A DNA stretch of 64,000 bases, taken from Hymenobacter sp. 15J16-1T3B. GTDB taxonomy: Bacteria > Bacteroidota > Bacteroidia > Cytophagales > Hymenobacteraceae. Location of the stretch: NCBI RefSeq assembly GCF_020711235.1, contig NZ_JAJFAV010000006.1, forward strand, positions 1-64,000, given 5' to 3'. Shown here one piece after another: positions 9,509 through 17,001 of this stretch. Position numbers and translations under genes: made by a program. The first letter of the stretch is position 1. Each line of letters starts with the position of its first letter. The notes below the pieces were generated by a model. It had not been told where the DNA came from. It saw only the letters and a program-made list of their open reading frames with translations, and made no database searches.

Positions 9509-12500
9509 ATGATGCACTTGTCCAATCTGACGCCCCGCCTGCGCTGGGGCATGCTGAGCCTGCCGGCCCTGGGGCTGGTGTTTCTGACCTCGACGGAGGC
9601 AGTGCAGGCGCAAACGGCGCAGGAAAGCTTTGGCCGCACCCGCATCCAGTACAAGAATTTTGACTGGCAGCTGCTGAGCACGGCCAACTTCAACGTGTAC
9701 TACTACCAGGGCGGGGAGGCGGCGGCCCGGCGCGCGGCCGAGTACGCCGAGCAGGAGCTGCAGCGCATCACCTCGCTCATTGGCTACTACCCGTACTCGA
9801 AAACCACCGTGATGCTCTACAACTCGGTGGGCGACCTGCGCCAGAGCAACATCGGGCTGAACGACGACAAGTACCAGATGGGCGGCGAAACCTCGCTGCT
9901 GCGCATGACCAAGGTGCAGCTGGCTTTCCAGGGCCAGCAGACCTTGTTTAAGCGCGACCTGAGCTACCAGGTGACTAAGGTGCTGCTCAACGACATGATG
10001 TACGGCGGCTCGCTCAAGGAAGTCATCCAGAGCAGCTACCTGCTGCAGCTGCCCGATTGGTTTGTGAGCGGGGCTTCGGCCTACGCCGCCGAGGGTTGGA
10101 GCGTGGAAATGGACGACTACATGCGCGACATGACGCAGAAGGTCGAAAAGGACAAGGCGGCCCAGTTTTTCCTGCGCAACCCCGAGCTGGCCGGCCAGAG
10201 CGTGTGGAACTACATTGCCGAGCGCTACGGCTACACCAGCATCCAGAACATCCTGAACCTGACGCGCATCACGCGCGACGTGGAAACGGGCATCAGTTCC
10301 TCGCTGAACGTGCCGTACAAGCAATTCCTGCGCGACTGGATGGGCTACTACCGTCAGCTGAACGCCCAACCCGAAACCGCCTTCGTGCTGCCCGACGAGC
10401 AGCACCTGGTGCTGCACCGCAACCGCCGCAACAGCAGCTTCAACGAGCCCGTCATCAGCCCCGACGGGCAGCGCCTCGCCTTCACCACCACCGACCGCGG
10501 CCGCTACCGCGTGTACGTGGCCAACGTGGACGGCTCCAGCAAGCACCTCGTGTTTGCGGGCGGCTACAAGTCGCCCGACCAGGAGGTGGACCGCCGCCTG
10601 CCGGTGCTGACCTGGCGCAACAGCGCGCAGCTGGCCATTGCCGAAGAATCACGCGGCAAAATGGTGCTGCGCCTGCGCTCGGCCGACAGCGGCCCGTTCG
10701 GGTCCGTGGTGCGCTTGAAAGAGTCGTTGCCGTTCATCGGCGACCGGGGCAGCAGCGTCTTCAATCCCTACTCGCAGGTGCTGAGCATGGGCTACTCGCC
10801 CGACGGCAAGGCCCTGGCGTTTAGCGGCGTGCGCAACGGGCAGGCCGACCTGTACCTGCTGCGCGCCGGCTCGCGGCAGCCCGAGCGCCTGACCAACGAC
10901 GTGTTCGACGACGTGCAGCCGGTGTTCATGCCCGACGGCCAGTCGCTGGTGTTTAGCTCCAACCGCTGGCTCGACTCGGCCGGCACGGCCAAGGGCTCCT
11001 TCAAGGGCGTCGTGAACAACTACGACCTGTTCCGCTACCGCCTCGACGGCTCGGCGCAGCCGGTGGAGCAGCTGGTGGCGACCATCTCGAACGAAACCCG
11101 GCCGCGCGTCCTGTCGGACAAGGAAATCCTCTTCCTGAGCGAGGAAAGCGGCGTGCGCAGCGTGTACCGCTACGACCTGACCACGCGGCAGCGCAGCCCC
11201 GTGACGAGCTTCCTCAACAACGTCAAGAGCTTCGACTACAACCCGAAATCGGGGGCGCTGGGCTTTGTGGCCGCCGACCGCGCCCGCGACTTCGTGTACG
11301 CCTATCCGAAGTACGAGCTGCCGCAGTACCTGACCCTGAGCAAGACGGCCCGCCAGGAAATCTTGGAGGACCGCTCGGCCGCCGCAACGCGCCCGAAACC
11401 CAAGCCGCAGGGCGCGCCGGCCACCAGTGCTGCGGGCAGCAACGCGGCGGGGGGCAACGCGGGCTCGAACCAGCAGGCCGCGCCGGCCCGCGGCAAGGAT
11501 CAGAACGTAAACGTGAGCGACTACCAATTTGAGGAAGACGCCCCGCGGCCCCGGCAGCGGCGCACGGCCCCGACGGTGGTGCAAAAGCCCACGGCCGTCA
11601 CGCCCGGCGTAACCGGTCCGATGCGCTACGACACCCGCTTCAGCCTCGACAATGTGGTGTCGACCATCTACAACGACCCACTGCTCGGCTTCGGCTTTAT
11701 CGGGCAGGCCACGATGTCGGACCTGTTTGAGGACCACCGCATCCGGGCCGGCATCTTTGCCCTGACGGACCTGCGCACCAGCAGCATGTACGCGGAGTAC
11801 ACCAACCTAAAGCACCGCTACGACTGGAGCATTGGCTTCCAGAAGCAGAGCTACTACGTCGCCAACGACCTTTCGCCCAACGTGTACATGGGCCGCTACG
11901 AGGTGACGCCGGGCATTTCGTACCCGCTCTCGCACAACATCAGCGTGCGCGGCAACCTGCGCTACGTCAACAGCACCTATTCCAACCTCAACGACCTGGG
12001 CTCCACCGACCGGCGCGACCAGTTTGTGGGCGGTTCGGGCGAGCTGGTGTTCGACAACTCCATTGCCACCGGCGTCAACATGCTGGAGGGCACCCGCATG
12101 AAGGTGGGCGTGCTCAAGCTGGACCAGCTGAACAACTCCCAGGGCGACTTTGGCAAGATTTACGTTGACTTGCGCCATTACCAAAAGGTGCACCGGCAGA
12201 TCATTTGGGCCAACCGCGCCAGCTACGGGCAGTTTTTTGGCAACGCGCCCAAGGTATTCCGCCTCGGCGGCATGGACAACTGGCTGAACTCGCGCACCGA
12301 CGACAGCCGCGAAGTGGAGCCGCAAGGGGATAAGTCGCCGGCCGACTTCTTCTACCAGCAATTTGTGACCAACCTGCGCGGCTTCAACTACAACGCCCGT
12401 TCGGGCCCGAAGTACGTGCTCTTCAACTCTGAGCTGCGCGTGCCCATCATCCAGTACTTCTCGCGCAAGCCGATTTACTCGGGCTTCTTCCGCAACCTGC

Positions 12501-12772
12501 AGCTGACGGGCTTCGCCGACGCCGGCACGGCTTACCGCGGCGCCAACCCGTTCAACTTCAACAATTCGGTGAACAGCGAGCTGTTTGGGGGCAACGGCAA
12601 CGCCTTCTCGGGCACGGTGACCAACTTCCAGAACCCCTTCCTAATCGGTTACGGCGCCGGCATGCGCACCACCATGCTGGGCTTCTACACCAAGCTGGAC
12701 GTGGCCTGGGCCCGCAAAGACGGCAAGGAAACCGGCCCGAAATTCTACCTCTCGCTGGGCTACGACTTCTAG
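9509..12772 (+). CDS. Outer-membrane protein with TolB-like propeller and C-terminal beta-barrel
   Basis: A 1087-residue exported protein with a signal peptide ending at VQAQ (about residue 35). Residues about 40-270 resemble the peptidase-MA-like domain of Bacteroidota TolB-like proteins, but I find no HExxH; the usual position reads LLNDMMYGG. Residues about 310-640 contain PD40/TolB repeats (SPDGQRLAFT, SPDGKALAFS, PDGQSLVFS). A low-complexity Ala/Pro/Gln linker (about 625-700) leads to a BamA-like barrel ending in YDF, the usual outer-membrane C terminus. The family is conserved in Bacteroidota with no settled function. A terminator follows at 12801. Confidence 0.88.
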   Translation: MMHLSNLTPRLRWGMLSLPALGLVFLTSTEAVQAQTAQESFGRTRIQYKNFDWQLLSTANFNVYYYQGGEAAARRAAEYAEQELQRITSLIGYYPYSKTTVMLYNSVGDLRQSNIGLNDDKYQMGGETSLLRMTKVQLAFQGQQTLFKRDLSYQVTKVLLNDMMYGGSLKEVIQSSYLLQLPDWFVSGASAYAAEGWSVEMDDYMRDMTQKVEKDKAAQFFLRNPELAGQSVWNYIAERYGYTSIQNILNLTRITRDVETGISSSLNVPYKQFLRDWMGYYRQLNAQPETAFVLPDEQHLVLHRNRRNSSFNEPVISPDGQRLAFTTTDRGRYRVYVANVDGSSKHLVFAGGYKSPDQEVDRRLPVLTWRNSAQLAIAEESRGKMVLRLRSADSGPFGSVVRLKESLPFIGDRGSSVFNPYSQVLSMGYSPDGKALAFSGVRNGQADLYLLRAGSRQPERLTNDVFDDVQPVFMPDGQSLVFSSNRWLDSAGTAKGSFKGVVNNYDLFRYRLDGSAQPVEQLVATISNETRPRVLSDKEILFLSEESGVRSVYRYDLTTRQRSPVTSFLNNVKSFDYNPKSGALGFVAADRARDFVYAYPKYELPQYLTLSKTARQEILEDRSAAATRPKPKPQGAPATSAAGSNAAGGNAGSNQQAAPARGKDQNVNVSDYQFEEDAPRPRQRRTAPTVVQKPTAVTPGVTGPMRYDTRFSLDNVVSTIYNDPLLGFGFIGQATMSDLFEDHRIRAGIFALTDLRTSSMYAEYTNLKHRYDWSIGFQKQSYYVANDLSPNVYMGRYEVTPGISYPLSHNISVRGNLRYVNSTYSNLNDLGSTDRRDQFVGGSGELVFDNSIATGVNMLEGTRMKVGVLKLDQLNNSQGDFGKIYVDLRHYQKVHRQIIWANRASYGQFFGNAPKVFRLGGMDNWLNSRTDDSREVEPQGDKSPADFFYQQFVTNLRGFNYNARSGPKYVLFNSELRVPIIQYFSRKPIYSGFFRNLQLTGFADAGTAYRGANPFNFNNSVNSELFGGNGNAFSGTVTNFQNPFLIGYGAGMRTTMLGFYTKLDVAWARKDGKETGPKFYLSLGYDF

Positions 12773-12800
12773 CCATTCAGCAACTGTATTCCTTCTAACT

Positions 12801-12842
12801 CCGGCCCCGGTAGCGTAGTCTGCCGGGGCCGGCGGCGTTTTT
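12801..12842 (+). terminator. Rho-independent terminator after the TolB-like gene
   Basis: A ten-base-pair GC stem (CCGGCCCCGG at 12801-12810 with CCGGGGCCGG at 12823-12832) is followed by GGCGTTTTT. It lies 28 bases after the stop codon. Confidence 0.85.
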
Positions 12843-12887
12843 AGGGACGAAAAATCGGGGTAACCGGCGCGGCTGAGGGCAGTTGTG

Positions 12888-12895
12888 TTTCTTTG
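12888..12895 (+). promoter_or_regulatory. Probable -7 box of the beta-helix gene
   Basis: TTTCTTTG differs by one base from the Bacteroidota consensus TAnnTTTG. It sits 28 bases before the ATG and just after the upstream terminator. Confidence 0.4.
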
Positions 12896-12922
12896 CAACT
12901 CACCCAACACACCCACATTGCT

Positions 12923-14470
12923 ATGAAAAGACTCCTACTGTGCGCCTTGGCGCTGCTGCTGGCCGCGGCGGCGCAGGCCCAATTCCAGACCGCCGGCACC
13001 GGCCGGCGCTACACGCTGGCGCAGCTGAGCACGGTTGCCGGCGCCGCCTACGTGGCCCCAAACGGCACCGAATGGCGCATCAACGACACCATCCGGCTGG
13101 CCCCTACCGACACGCTGAGCATCACCACCAACGAAACTATCCGGGTGGCGGCCCTGGCGCTGGTGTACATCGACGGGACGCTGCTTATCAACCCGCCCGA
13201 TTCGGTGAAGTTTACGGCCCAGAACACGGCCACGCCCTGGCACACCCTAAGCTTTTCCAGCACGGCCGGCGGCTCGCGCCTGCGCCGCACCATCGTGGAG
13301 TACAGCGCCGGTATTCGGGCCAACGGAGCCAATCTGCAGTTGGTTGACTGCGTGATTCGGCGCAACGTGGCCACGCTGAGCACGCCCGGCGGCACGCGCA
13401 GCATCGGCAGCGGGGCGCTGAGCTTGTCGGGCAACCGGGCGCTGGTGCAGGGCTGCCGCTTCGAGCGCAACGCCCGCTCGGGCATCATCACGCCGGCCAA
13501 CATTGCCACCTCGCCCATCATCCGCGACTGCCGCTTCCTCGTCAACAACGCTGAAAACGGCAACTACCCGCAGATCAACCTGGGCCCGGGCACGACCGAC
13601 ACCATTTACATTGAGCGTTGCCTGGTGGTCGGCGGGGGCGCGGCCACCAACATGGGCGGCGGCATTGGGTTGTCGAACCTGCTGGGCGGCGCCAGCGTGA
13701 GCAAGGCCGTGGTGCGGCGCAACATCGTGCGCAACAACCGCTACGGCCTGACGGTGACGGCCACCAACTTCGCCGTCTACATCACCCAGAACATCATCGA
13801 GAATAACAACACCAACGCCAACGCCAACACCGGCGGCAGCGGGCTGAACTTCACCGGCAGCCAGTCGCAGACGGGCGTGGTGTCGCGCAACGTGCTGCGC
13901 GGCAACCTCTGGGGCGTCACCATCGTGAAGTCGGGCACCACGGCCACCAGCGGCCCGCGCATCAGCTTCGGCCACCTGGCCAGCACCGATACCACCGACC
14001 GCGGCTTCAACTCGATTCTGGGCAACGGCAACGGGGGCGTGGTGTACGACCTCTACAACAACAACGCGACTACGGACACCATTTGGGCCGAAAACAACTG
14101 GTGGGGCACGAGCGTGGCGGCCGATGTGGAAGCCCACATCGTGCACAACGTCGACAACGCCACCTTCGGCTTCGTCGATTTTCGGCCGTTCCGGACCGCG
14201 GGCATCCTAGCCAACCGCGCGGCCCGGCCGCTGGCGCTGGAAGTGTACCCCAACCCCGCCCGCGACGCCGTGACGCTGCAGGCGCCGGCCGCCGGGCGGG
14301 TGCAGGTGTCGCTGCTGGATGCCGCCGGCCGCGTGGTGCAGCAGCGCACCCTCACGGCCACCGCCGACGGCCGGGCCGCCCTGCCGCTGACGGACCTGAA
14401 AGCGGGCTTGTACCTGTACCGGGCCGAACAGGGCGGACGCACCGCTACCGGGCGGCTGCTGGTAAAATAA
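12923..14470 (+). CDS. Secreted right-handed beta-helix protein with T9SS sorting domain
   Basis: 515 residues starting at the ATG that begins a clean signal peptide (MKRLLLCALALLLAAAAQAQ). The body has many short Asn-rich coils (RNIVRNNRYGLTVT, QNIIENNNTN, RNVLRGNLWGV) spaced as in parallel beta-helix proteins such as polysaccharide lyases and adhesins. The final 80 residues form a type A sorting domain (LEVYPNPARDAV and ending GRLLVK), which directs export through the T9SS and anchoring or release by PorU. No catalytic residues can be identified, so adhesin and carbohydrate-active enzyme both remain possible. Confidence 0.88.
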   Translation: MKRLLLCALALLLAAAAQAQFQTAGTGRRYTLAQLSTVAGAAYVAPNGTEWRINDTIRLAPTDTLSITTNETIRVAALALVYIDGTLLINPPDSVKFTAQNTATPWHTLSFSSTAGGSRLRRTIVEYSAGIRANGANLQLVDCVIRRNVATLSTPGGTRSIGSGALSLSGNRALVQGCRFERNARSGIITPANIATSPIIRDCRFLVNNAENGNYPQINLGPGTTDTIYIERCLVVGGGAATNMGGGIGLSNLLGGASVSKAVVRRNIVRNNRYGLTVTATNFAVYITQNIIENNNTNANANTGGSGLNFTGSQSQTGVVSRNVLRGNLWGVTIVKSGTTATSGPRISFGHLASTDTTDRGFNSILGNGNGGVVYDLYNNNATTDTIWAENNWWGTSVAADVEAHIVHNVDNATFGFVDFRPFRTAGILANRAARPLALEVYPNPARDAVTLQAPAAGRVQVSLLDAAGRVVQQRTLTATADGRAALPLTDLKAGLYLYRAEQGGRTATGRLLVK

Positions 14471-14597
14471 CTCGACGGTAGAGCCAGGTAACGACCAGGA
14501 AACCGAGGCGTCCGTCAAATACTCAGCATTTATTCCTGAGCCTGCCATCAACTACCTGGCAATTGTAAACTGGCAGTCAGCGCCTAACATCATTGAG

Positions 14598-14633
14598 CGA
14601 GCCGGCCCCCGCAGGGAGCCGGCTCGTTGTTTT
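14598..14633 (+). terminator. Rho-independent terminator after the beta-helix gene
   Basis: The nine-base-pair stem CGAGCCGGC (14598-14606) and GCCGGCTCG (14618-14626) is followed by TTGTTTTG. The rest of 14471-14692 shows no gene. Confidence 0.75.
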
Positions 14634-14692
14634 GTAGGATGCTCAGTATCACATATTCAAGCGGCAACGTCCCCTTTCCGGCCGCTGGGTTG

Positions 14693-14700
14693 TATCTTTG
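14693..14700 (+). promoter_or_regulatory. -7 promoter box of the ccm operon
   Basis: TATCTTTG matches TAnnTTTG except that only one variable pair separates TA and TTTG as expected. It lies 26 bases before the GTG start of ccmB. A clear -33 box was not seen. Confidence 0.6.
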
Positions 14701-14726
14701 CAGTCCCGCAAACCACCCGACTGCCC

Positions 14727-15389
14727 GTGCAGCTGCTCCGCGAGATTTGGTACCTGATGCAGAAGGACTTCCGCCTGGAATGGCGGCAGCGCGCCGCCCT
14801 CAACGGCATGCTGCTCTACGTGGGCAGCACGGTGTACGTGTGCTACCTGAGCTTCGTGCGCGGCGGGCAGCTGCCGGCCCCGGCCTGGAACGCGCTGTTG
14901 TGGGTGATTCTGCTGTTTGCCGCCATCAACGCGGTGGGCAAGAGTTTCCTGCAGGAAAGCCGGGGGCGCTTGCTTTACTACTACACCCTGGTGCGGCCCG
15001 AGGCCATGATCCTGGCCAAAATTGCTTACAACGTGCTGCTGCTGCTGGGCCTGAGCTTGCTGGCCTTCGGGGCCTATGCCGTCGTGCTCGGCAACCCGGT
15101 GCAGGACGTGCCCCGCTTCGTGCTGGTGGTGGCCTTGGGCGCGGTGGGCTTTGCCACGGCGCTTACCCTGATTTCGGGCATTGCCGCCAAAGCCGCCAAC
15201 AGCAACACGCTGATGCCGATTCTGGGCTTTCCGGTGGTCATTCCCATTCTGCTCCAACTCATCAAAGCCGCCAAGAATGCCCTCGACGGCCTCGACGCCT
15301 CCCCGCAGCCACTCTACATGCTCGGGGGCCTGAGCCTGCTGGTCGTGGCCGTGTCGTACCTGTTGTACCCGTTTTTGTGGCGAACCTGA
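14727..15389 (+). CDS. ccmB: Haem exporter / cytochrome c maturation protein CcmB
   Basis: A 220-residue polytopic inner-membrane protein, normal length for CcmB. With CcmA it forms the ABC transporter that drives release of holo-CcmE from CcmC. The N terminus (REIWYLMQKDFRLEWRQR) is the family's conserved cytoplasmic entry helix, and about six hydrophobic segments follow. GTG start at 14727 places this helix at the beginning. It is first in a run with ccmC, D, E and F. CcmA is not in the window, so its gene must be elsewhere. Confidence 0.92.
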   Translation: MQLLREIWYLMQKDFRLEWRQRAALNGMLLYVGSTVYVCYLSFVRGGQLPAPAWNALLWVILLFAAINAVGKSFLQESRGRLLYYYTLVRPEAMILAKIAYNVLLLLGLSLLAFGAYAVVLGNPVQDVPRFVLVVALGAVGFATALTLISGIAAKAANSNTLMPILGFPVVIPILLQLIKAAKNALDGLDASPQPLYMLGGLSLLVVAVSYLLYPFLWRT

Positions 15390-15406
15390 CCTGGTAGTGA
15401 ATGGTT

Positions 15407-15480
15407 GGTATCGGGTAGGGATACTGCCTGATGCCGGGGCCCCGCGCCGCCTTCCTACGCAGTCCTTAATACCCGATACC
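15407..15480. repeat. Intergenic palindrome between ccmB and ccmC
   Basis: Perfect 11-base arms (GGTATCGGGTA at 15407-15417 and its complement at 15470-15480) enclose a GC-rich inner segment containing GCCGGGGCCCCG. The right arm ends four bases before the ccmC ATG. It has no T-tract and resembles the other intergenic palindromes in position. Confidence 0.7.
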
Positions 15481-15484
15481 GAAC

Positions 15485-16156
15485 ATGAAAAACGCCTGGT
15501 GGAAAGTGTTGACGGTGGTGCTTTTGCTCTACACCGTGGTGATGGGCCTGCTCGGCCACGCGCCGCGGTTGGCCATCCTCAACGAAACCATCCGCAACCT
15601 TTACTTCCACGTGCCGATGTGGTTCGGCATGACCATCATCCTGTTTGCCTCGGTGGTGTACTCGGTGCGCTACCTGCGCAAGCCCTCCGACCGCCTCGAC
15701 GTGCTGGCCCACCACACCGCCGTCACCGGCATCGTGATGGCCTGCCTGGGGCTGGCTACCGGCAGCATCTGGGCCCGGTATACCTGGGGCACCTGGTGGA
15801 CGGCCGACCCGCGCCTGAACGGGGCCGCCGTGGCCGTGATGATTTACGGCGCCTACTTGGTGCTGCGCTCCTCCATTACCGACGAGCAGCAGCGGGCCCG
15901 CATTTCGGCCGTCTACAACATTTTCGCCTTCTGCGCCGCCATTCCCCTGCTGTTCATCCTGCCCCGCCTCACCGACTCGCTGCACCCCGGCGCCGGCGGC
16001 AACCCGGGTTTCAGCAAGTACGACCTCGACAACAACATGCGCCTGGTGTTCTACCCGGCCGTCATTGCCTGGACGCTGCTCGGCGTCTGGATTACCAACG
16101 TGTCGGTGCGCCTGGCCCTCGTCAAACACAAGCTGTATGAAAAACAACTGGCTTAA
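15485..16156 (+). CDS. ccmC: Cytochrome c maturation protein CcmC (haem delivery to CcmE)
   Basis: A 223-residue protein with six membrane spans that loads haem onto CcmE in the periplasm. The tryptophan-rich haem-handling loop reads WGTWWTADPRL (residues 101-111); the Bacteroidota form has Ala where enterobacterial CcmC has Trp. The haem-ligand histidine in YFHVPMWF is His42. It overlaps the start of the ccmD-like gene by 20 bases, indicating translational coupling. CcsA-type proteins of System II are related, but the CcmB/E/F neighbours decide the assignment. Confidence 0.93.
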   Translation: MKNAWWKVLTVVLLLYTVVMGLLGHAPRLAILNETIRNLYFHVPMWFGMTIILFASVVYSVRYLRKPSDRLDVLAHHTAVTGIVMACLGLATGSIWARYTWGTWWTADPRLNGAAVAVMIYGAYLVLRSSITDEQQRARISAVYNIFAFCAAIPLLFILPRLTDSLHPGAGGNPGFSKYDLDNNMRLVFYPAVIAWTLLGVWITNVSVRLALVKHKLYEKQLA

Positions 16157-16385
16157 CCAGTTCTCGCGCCGCGCCCTGCTGGCGCTGGCCGCCGTGCTGC
16201 TGCCGCTCTACTCGGCCCTGGCCCAAGCGCCCGAAGCCGGCCCCGAAATGGCCGACCAGCTGCGCCAGGACGGCAAAATCTACGTGGTGGTGGCCGTCAT
16301 CGTGGTCATCGTGGTGGGGCTGCTGGCCTACTTGGTGAGCATCGACCGCAAAGTGAGCCGCCTGGAGCGGGAGCTGCGCGACTAA
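16137..16385 (+). CDS. CcmD-like small membrane protein
   Basis: 82 residues starting at an ATG inside the 3' end of ccmC. It has an N-terminal hydrophobic signal-like stretch, a short exposed region, and a second membrane helix (IYVVVAVIVVIVVGLLAYLVSI) with a charged tail (DRKVSRLERELRD). Position between ccmC and ccmE and the one-helix-plus-basic-tail form fit CcmD, which in Proteobacteria helps release haem-loaded CcmE from CcmABC. It is longer than enterobacterial CcmD and has an additional hydrophobic N terminus. The assignment rests mainly on context. Confidence 0.75.
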   Translation: MKNNWLNQFSRRALLALAAVLLPLYSALAQAPEAGPEMADQLRQDGKIYVVVAVIVVIVVGLLAYLVSIDRKVSRLERELRD

Positions 16386-16493
16386 CGAAAATCATTTCGA
16401 GGGGCCGGATTTTTTCTGCCCTTTGTAGTTGTTTCAACGGGCTGGCTGCCGCGTAGCCGGTCCTATTTCCCGGCTGCTGTTGTCTTAAGCACC

Positions 16494-16922
16494 ATGAAAA
16501 AAACTCATTTGCTGGCCCTCGTGGTCATTGCCATTGCCATCAGCATCGTCATGGCCACCGCCGGCGACGCCTCGGTATACGTCTCGTTCAAGGAAGCCAA
16601 GGAACTGGCCGCCGACGGCGACCTGCGCAAGGTGCACGTGGTAGGCCGCCTGCCCCACGACGCGCAAAAGAACATCGTCGGAATGCAGTACAACCCGACG
16701 CTGGACCCGAATTACTTCGCCTTCATGCTGGTGGATACCAACCATGTGCAGCAGCAGGTGGTGTACTACAACCCGAAACCGCAGGACTTCGACAAGTCGG
16801 AGCAGGTGGTCATCACCGGCAACATGCGCAACGACATTTTCGTGGCCGACAAGATTCTGCTGAAGTGCCCGTCGAAGTACGTGGAGAAGGAAGTGAAAGG
16901 CGCTACGGCGTCGATCAACTAA
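16494..16922 (+). CDS. ccmE: Cytochrome c maturation haem chaperone CcmE, cysteine type
   Basis: A 142-residue periplasmic haem chaperone with an N-terminal membrane anchor (residues 5-22) and an OB-fold (VHVVGRL, VVITGNM, FVADKILLKC). The haem-attachment site of enterobacterial CcmE is a histidine in HxxxY; here the position reads Cys125-P-S-K-Tyr129, the CxxxY variant known from the System I* of some archaea and deltaproteobacteria. It receives haem from CcmC and passes it to CcmF. A 108-base gap precedes it, in which I see no clear promoter. Confidence 0.93.
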   Translation: MKKTHLLALVVIAIAISIVMATAGDASVYVSFKEAKELAADGDLRKVHVVGRLPHDAQKNIVGMQYNPTLDPNYFAFMLVDTNHVQQQVVYYNPKPQDFDKSEQVVITGNMRNDIFVADKILLKCPSKYVEKEVKGATASIN

Positions 16923-17001
16923 ACAATACAACTACCGGTGAGCAAGGAGCCGGGCGGCCGCGGGCCGCTGACGGGCTTGCGCACTGGCCATTGAGGAAAG
17001 C